Source: Sphingopyxis jiangsuensis
Lineage (GTDB): Bacteria; Pseudomonadota; Alphaproteobacteria; Sphingomonadales; Sphingomonadaceae
Assembly: GCF_016734905.1 (NCBI RefSeq)
Contig: NZ_JAERPO010000001.1
Span: 682,001 to 746,000 of the forward strand
Length of the DNA stretch: 64,000 nucleotides
Reading direction: 5' to 3'
Below, in pieces: positions 60,711 to 64,000 of the stretch; positions within the stretch are counted from its first letter, which is position 1, and each line of letters opens with the position of its first letter. Under the pieces are notes generated by a model, which was given only the letters and a program-made list of their open reading frames with translations, was not told where the DNA came from and did no database searches. Made by a program: the position numbers and the translations under genes.

Positions 60711-60813
60711 TGCGGAAGATCGATCGACGCGGAGGATGTGATCTCGCAATGGCGTAACGCGGGAAATATCGGGACCGCTCTTGCCTTGAAAACCGCCAAA
60801 ACCGCCCGCGCGC

Positions 60814-61272
60814 TCAGTCGCCCCAAATATGGCTGGTCTGAATCCAGCCCTTGCGCCCTTTGACGTCGAACAGACACCAGCCGTCCTTGCAATCGCTGAT
60901 ACGCCCGACGACGCCGGGTTCGGCGCGGTAGGCAATTGGTGCGGCCGGATCGGCGGATTCGCGCATCGGTCGCACCTCGCCGGTGACGATCGCCGTGCGC
61001 GCGCGGCTGAGCAGCCGCGCCGCCATCCACCCCTGCGTACCGTCGGGATCCTCAATCTTGCGCCAGTTTTCGTGACGCGCGACGACCTTCACCGGCAGAT
61101 ATTTGCGGCGATATTCCCATATCACCGGCACGTCGGGCGACGGTCCCTTGCGCATCCGCGCCTCGTCCACATTGATCGATGCCCAATAGGGCAGTTCGGG
61201 ATCGGATTGTGCCACGGCCGGTCCTGCGGCGACGATCATCGCAAGCGCTGAAACGATAAGACGGCGGGTCAT
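60814..61272 (-). CDS. Secreted bacterial SH3-domain protein
   Basis: This 152-residue protein has a signal peptide (LIVSALAMIVAAGPAVAQS) and two SH3_4-like repeats: ARMRKGPSPDVPVIWEYRRK with ENWRKIEDPDGTQGWMAARL, and APIAYRAEPGVVGRISDCKD with GWCLFDVKGRKGWIQTSHIW. Such proteins bind peptidoglycan or act as small periplasmic scaffolds; the exact role is unknown. It is convergent with trpC. Confidence 0.88.
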   Translation of the reverse strand: MTRRLIVSALAMIVAAGPAVAQSDPELPYWASINVDEARMRKGPSPDVPVIWEYRRKYLPVKVVARHENWRKIEDPDGTQGWMAARLLSRARTAIVTGEVRPMRESADPAAPIAYRAEPGVVGRISDCKDGWCLFDVKGRKGWIQTSHIWGD

Positions 61273-61398
61273 CCCCCAGCCTTGTCAAAATCGGCCCGGC
61301 TTTTCAACCGTTCGCCGCGCGTTCGAAGGCATTCATCCACAGCCGCGATGCGCCTCGCCCTCTTGACCCCCGCGCGTCGGCGCGCTCTATCGACGCGC

Positions 61399-62397
61399 AT
61401 GACCGACTCCCCTCGACCCAAGCGCCCGCGCGTCGTCGTGACCCGCCAGTTGATGCCACATGTCGAGGGCCGCATGGCCGAATTGTTCGACGTCGCGCTG
61501 TCGGCAAACGACCACGCCTTCACGGTCGATGAATTGAAGGCCGCGGTGAGCGATTGCGACGTTCTCGTCCCGACGGTCACCGACCGCATCGATGCCGAGA
61601 TCATCGACGCCGCAAGCGAACGGCTCAAGCTGATCGCCAATTTCGGCGCGGGGGTCGACCATATCGACCTCGCGGCGGCGCGCGCCAAAGGCATCATGGT
61701 GTCGAACACGCCGGGAGTGTTTACCGAAGACACCGCCGACATGACGATGGCGCTGATTCTGTCGGTCCCGCGCCGGCTCGCCGAGGGCGAGAAACTGATG
61801 CGCTCCGGCAAATGGCAAGGCTGGGCGCCGAGCGCGATGCTCGGCCACCGCGTCGGCGGCAAGCTGCTCGGTATCATCGGCATGGGACGCATCGGCCTCG
61901 CCGTCGCGCGGCGCGCGCGTGCCTTTGGCCTGTCGATCCACTATCACAACCGAAAGCGCCTGCCCGCCGCTGTCGAGGAAGAACTCGGTGCGAGCTATCA
62001 TGCGAGCATCGACACGCTGCTCAGGATCAGCGACGTGGTGACGATTCACTGCCCGCACACCAGCGAAACGCACGAAATGGTCAATGCCGCGCGCATCGCC
62101 GCGATGAAGCGCACGGCCTATCTGATCAACACCGCACGCGGCGAGATCGTCGACGAAAAGGCGATGATCGCGGCATTGAAGACCGGCCGCATCGCGGGCG
62201 CAGGACTCGACGTTTATACGCACGAACCCGCGGTCGACCCCGACCTCCTCGCCCTCGACAATGTCGTACTCCTCCCCCACCTCGGCTCCGCCACGATCGA
62301 AGGGCGCGAGGCGTCGGGCGAAAAGGTGATCGCCAATATCCGCGCCTGGTGCGACGGGCACCGGCCGCCCGACCAGGTGCTGGAGGGATGGGTTTAA
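61399..62397 (+). CDS. D-2-hydroxyacid dehydrogenase (glyoxylate/hydroxypyruvate reductase-like)
   Basis: This 332-residue enzyme has the substrate-binding LIANFGAGVDHIDLAAA, NTPGVFTEDTADMTMALIL, the Rossmann motif LGIIGMGRIGLAVARRA and the catalytic set Arg in NTARGEIVDE, Glu in YTHEPAV and His in LLPHLGSAT. It reduces 2-oxoacids such as glyoxylate or hydroxypyruvate with NAD(P)H; specificity is not fixed by sequence. The ATG at 61399 (MTDSPRPK) was chosen over an upstream antisense-like extension. Confidence 0.92.
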   Translation: MTDSPRPKRPRVVVTRQLMPHVEGRMAELFDVALSANDHAFTVDELKAAVSDCDVLVPTVTDRIDAEIIDAASERLKLIANFGAGVDHIDLAAARAKGIMVSNTPGVFTEDTADMTMALILSVPRRLAEGEKLMRSGKWQGWAPSAMLGHRVGGKLLGIIGMGRIGLAVARRARAFGLSIHYHNRKRLPAAVEEELGASYHASIDTLLRISDVVTIHCPHTSETHEMVNAARIAAMKRTAYLINTARGEIVDEKAMIAALKTGRIAGAGLDVYTHEPAVDPDLLALDNVVLLPHLGSATIEGREASGEKVIANIRAWCDGHRPPDQVLEGWV

Positions 62398-62496
62398 GGC
62401 GCCACGTCTCGGCGAAGGCGGGCCGCTATCGGTTTACGCAGCACGGCTCGGCAAGGCGCCCTGCGGCACCGCCTTCGCGGAGGCGACGAAAGAAGA

Positions 62497-63900
62497 TCAA
62501 TCCCCCGTCAGAATCCGATCGACCAGCTGCTTCACCGTCGGGGTGAAATTGTTCGAGTAGAATGGGTCGGTCTTGAAGTTGAACGCGGCGTGGCCCGCGA
62601 ACATCAGATTCTGTTCGACGTCGCCGCCGTGCGCGATGTCCTGCAGCGTTTTCTGGATGCAGAAGCTGCGGGGATCGGCGAGATAGCCGGTCGAATAATC
62701 GTCATGGTCCTTCCACGCCGAAAAACCGCAATGCGACAGGCAGCCCATGCAGTCGGCCTGGTCCTTGCGGATCACCGCCTTGTCGGTGTCGGTGACGAAA
62801 ACGACCGTATTGTCCGGTGTTTTCAGCGCTTCGGTATAGCCCTCGGCCACCCAATCGCGCGCGCGGTCGCGGTCGTGCGGCGTTACCCAGAAATTCTTGC
62901 CCTTCACGCCGACGTCGAGCTGAACGACATGGTCGCCCGCTTCCTGCTTGGAATAGGGAATCTGACGTTCCGACCGCGCTTCGAGATCGCGCAAAAACGG
63001 ATTGCGCACCGCGCTCGAATAAAAGCCCGTCGGCGAGAAACGGTGAAGAAGCACATCGCCTTCATCGAGCGTGCGCAGCCGGTCTTTCCATTCCTGTGGA
63101 ATCGGGCTTTCTTCGGTAAGCAGCGGCCGCGTGCCATATTGGAAGACGATCTGGCCAAGGTCGGGATTGTCGATCCAGTCCTCCCAATCGCGCAGATACC
63201 AGACGCCGCCGGCCATGACGATCGGCACATCGTCGGCGATGCCTTCGGCGCGCATCGTGTCGCGCAGCGCCTTGACGCGTGGATAAGGATCTTCGGGTTT
63301 GCGTGGATCTTCTGCGTTCGACAGGCCGTTGTGACCGCCTGCAAGCCAGGGGTCCTCATACACCACCGCCGCCATCAGATGCGCAACCTTGTGATAGGCG
63401 CGCTTCCACAGCGCACGGAAGGCGCGTGCGGAACTGATGATCGGCAGATAATGGACATTGTGCCGCGCGGCGATTTCGCTGAGTTTGTAGGGCATGCCCG
63501 CGCCGCAGGTGACGCCGGTGACAAGGCCCTTGGTGCGTTCGAGCACGCCTTCGAGCACGCGCTGCGCGCCGCCCATTTCCCACAGCACGTTGATGTTGAT
63601 CGCGCCCTTGCCGCTCGCGACGTCATAGGCGCGCTTGACCTGTTCGACGGCACCGTCGATCGCATATTGGATCAGTTCCTCATGCCGTTCCTTTCGCGTC
63701 AGCGCGCGATAGACTTGCGGAATGATCTTGCCCTCGGCGTCATAGCTGTCGGCATTGACCGCCGAAACGGTCCCGATGCCTCCGGCCGCAGCCCATGCGC
63801 CGCTCGACATATGATTGGTTGCCGAAACGCCTTTTCCGCCTTCGACAAGCGGCCACACTTCACGCCCGCCGTAAAGAATGGGCTTCAAACCTTTGAACAC
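62497..63900 (-). CDS. Nitronate monooxygenase family flavoprotein with Cys-rich insert
   Basis: This 467-residue FMN-dependent TIM barrel has GLKPILYGGREVWPLVEGGK, SSGAWAAAGGIGTVSAVNAD, VTGVTCGAGMPYKLSEIAAR and PIVMAGGVWYLRDWEDW. It is larger than classic nitronate monooxygenases, with a C-terminal part holding ADCMGCLSHCGFSAW and a further cysteine in SFCIQ. A four-cysteine set in this layout could bind a metal or iron-sulfur cluster. The natural substrate is unknown. A GTG at 63900 is preferred, preceded by AAAGAGGTTTAGA; the frame is open 16 codons further up. Confidence 0.83.
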   Translation of the reverse strand: MFKGLKPILYGGREVWPLVEGGKGVSATNHMSSGAWAAAGGIGTVSAVNADSYDAEGKIIPQVYRALTRKERHEELIQYAIDGAVEQVKRAYDVASGKGAININVLWEMGGAQRVLEGVLERTKGLVTGVTCGAGMPYKLSEIAARHNVHYLPIISSARAFRALWKRAYHKVAHLMAAVVYEDPWLAGGHNGLSNAEDPRKPEDPYPRVKALRDTMRAEGIADDVPIVMAGGVWYLRDWEDWIDNPDLGQIVFQYGTRPLLTEESPIPQEWKDRLRTLDEGDVLLHRFSPTGFYSSAVRNPFLRDLEARSERQIPYSKQEAGDHVVQLDVGVKGKNFWVTPHDRDRARDWVAEGYTEALKTPDNTVVFVTDTDKAVIRKDQADCMGCLSHCGFSAWKDHDDYSTGYLADPRSFCIQKTLQDIAHGGDVEQNLMFAGHAAFNFKTDPFYSNNFTPTVKQLVDRILTGD

Positions 63901-64000
63901 TCTAAACCTCTTTCTCTCCGCCGGCGCCCTGGCGGTGCCAGCCCCCATTTGCCGTTTCCGTAAGCGGCACGCGGCTCGCTATGTCAATCAATGCCTAGGA

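Overview
The window is a GC-rich chromosomal segment of an alphaproteobacterium, most likely a member of the Sphingomonadaceae (Sphingopyxis/Sphingomonas type). This is inferred from the CckA and ChpT phosphorelay proteins, a GAAC-N7-GAAC (alphaproteobacterial LexA type) site upstream of recA, a DUF6456 protein, a GTA-type 3TM holin, and the sphingomonad-like gene content. The genus is an inference; no 16S rRNA gene is present. Coding density is very high and many neighbours share 4-base ATGA stop/start overlaps. Only one gene-free stretch approaches 300 bases (26623-26919).

Layout: 1-5.0 kb is a minus-strand cytochrome c maturation operon read ccmC-D-E-F-G-H-I, with ccmI cut by the window edge and no ccmA/ccmB next to it. 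5-13 kb holds ybaN, a leucine-dehydrogenase-like gene, tRNA-His, a prolyl-hydroxylase-like oxygenase, a SIMPL protein, the ABC-F ATPase Uup, a divergent DUF6456/XRE pair and a GT4 glycosyltransferase. 12.9-15.9 kb is yajC-secD-secF. 16-20.7 kb carries tRNA-Pro(GGG), a HerA-like ATPase, an EF-hand protein, a quinone oxidoreductase and a GH108 endolysin plus 3TM holin pair of the gene-transfer-agent type. 20.7-22.7 kb is a divergent LysR regulator and class A beta-lactamase with a TTAGA-N3-TCTAA box. 22.7-35 kb holds alaS, a GST, recA with an SOS box, a single-domain receiver, cckA, an M13 metallopeptidase, smpB and dapA.

35-47 kb carries a soluble lytic transglycosylase, greB, a secreted caspase-like/Sel1 protein, RNase P RNA, an AmpD/AmiD-like amidase and a chemotaxis operon read chpT-cheA-cheW-cheY-cheB-cheR. 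Its CheA appears to lack P2, to have two CheW-like domains and to end in a degenerate receiver. 47-54 kb holds rluD, rpoH, a small membrane protein behind a strong hairpin, mtgA, a Crp-family regulator, and tpiA-secG-pyrG with two hairpins ahead of pyrG. 54.6-60.7 kb is a ppiD-trpE-orf-trpG-trpD-trpC transcription unit containing an 87-residue protein of unknown function between trpE and trpG. The window ends with an SH3 protein, a 2-hydroxyacid dehydrogenase and a nitronate-monooxygenase-family flavoprotein.

Themes: CckA and ChpT both lie here, ChpT heading the chemotaxis genes, and the GTA-type lysis pair could be an output of such a pathway, although no capsid genes are visible. Peptidoglycan-active enzymes (GH108, Slt, MtgA, amidase) and a putatively AmpR-like controlled beta-lactamase form a cell-wall theme. 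Six intergenic palindromic elements of four sequence families sit between genes, two of them inside operons.
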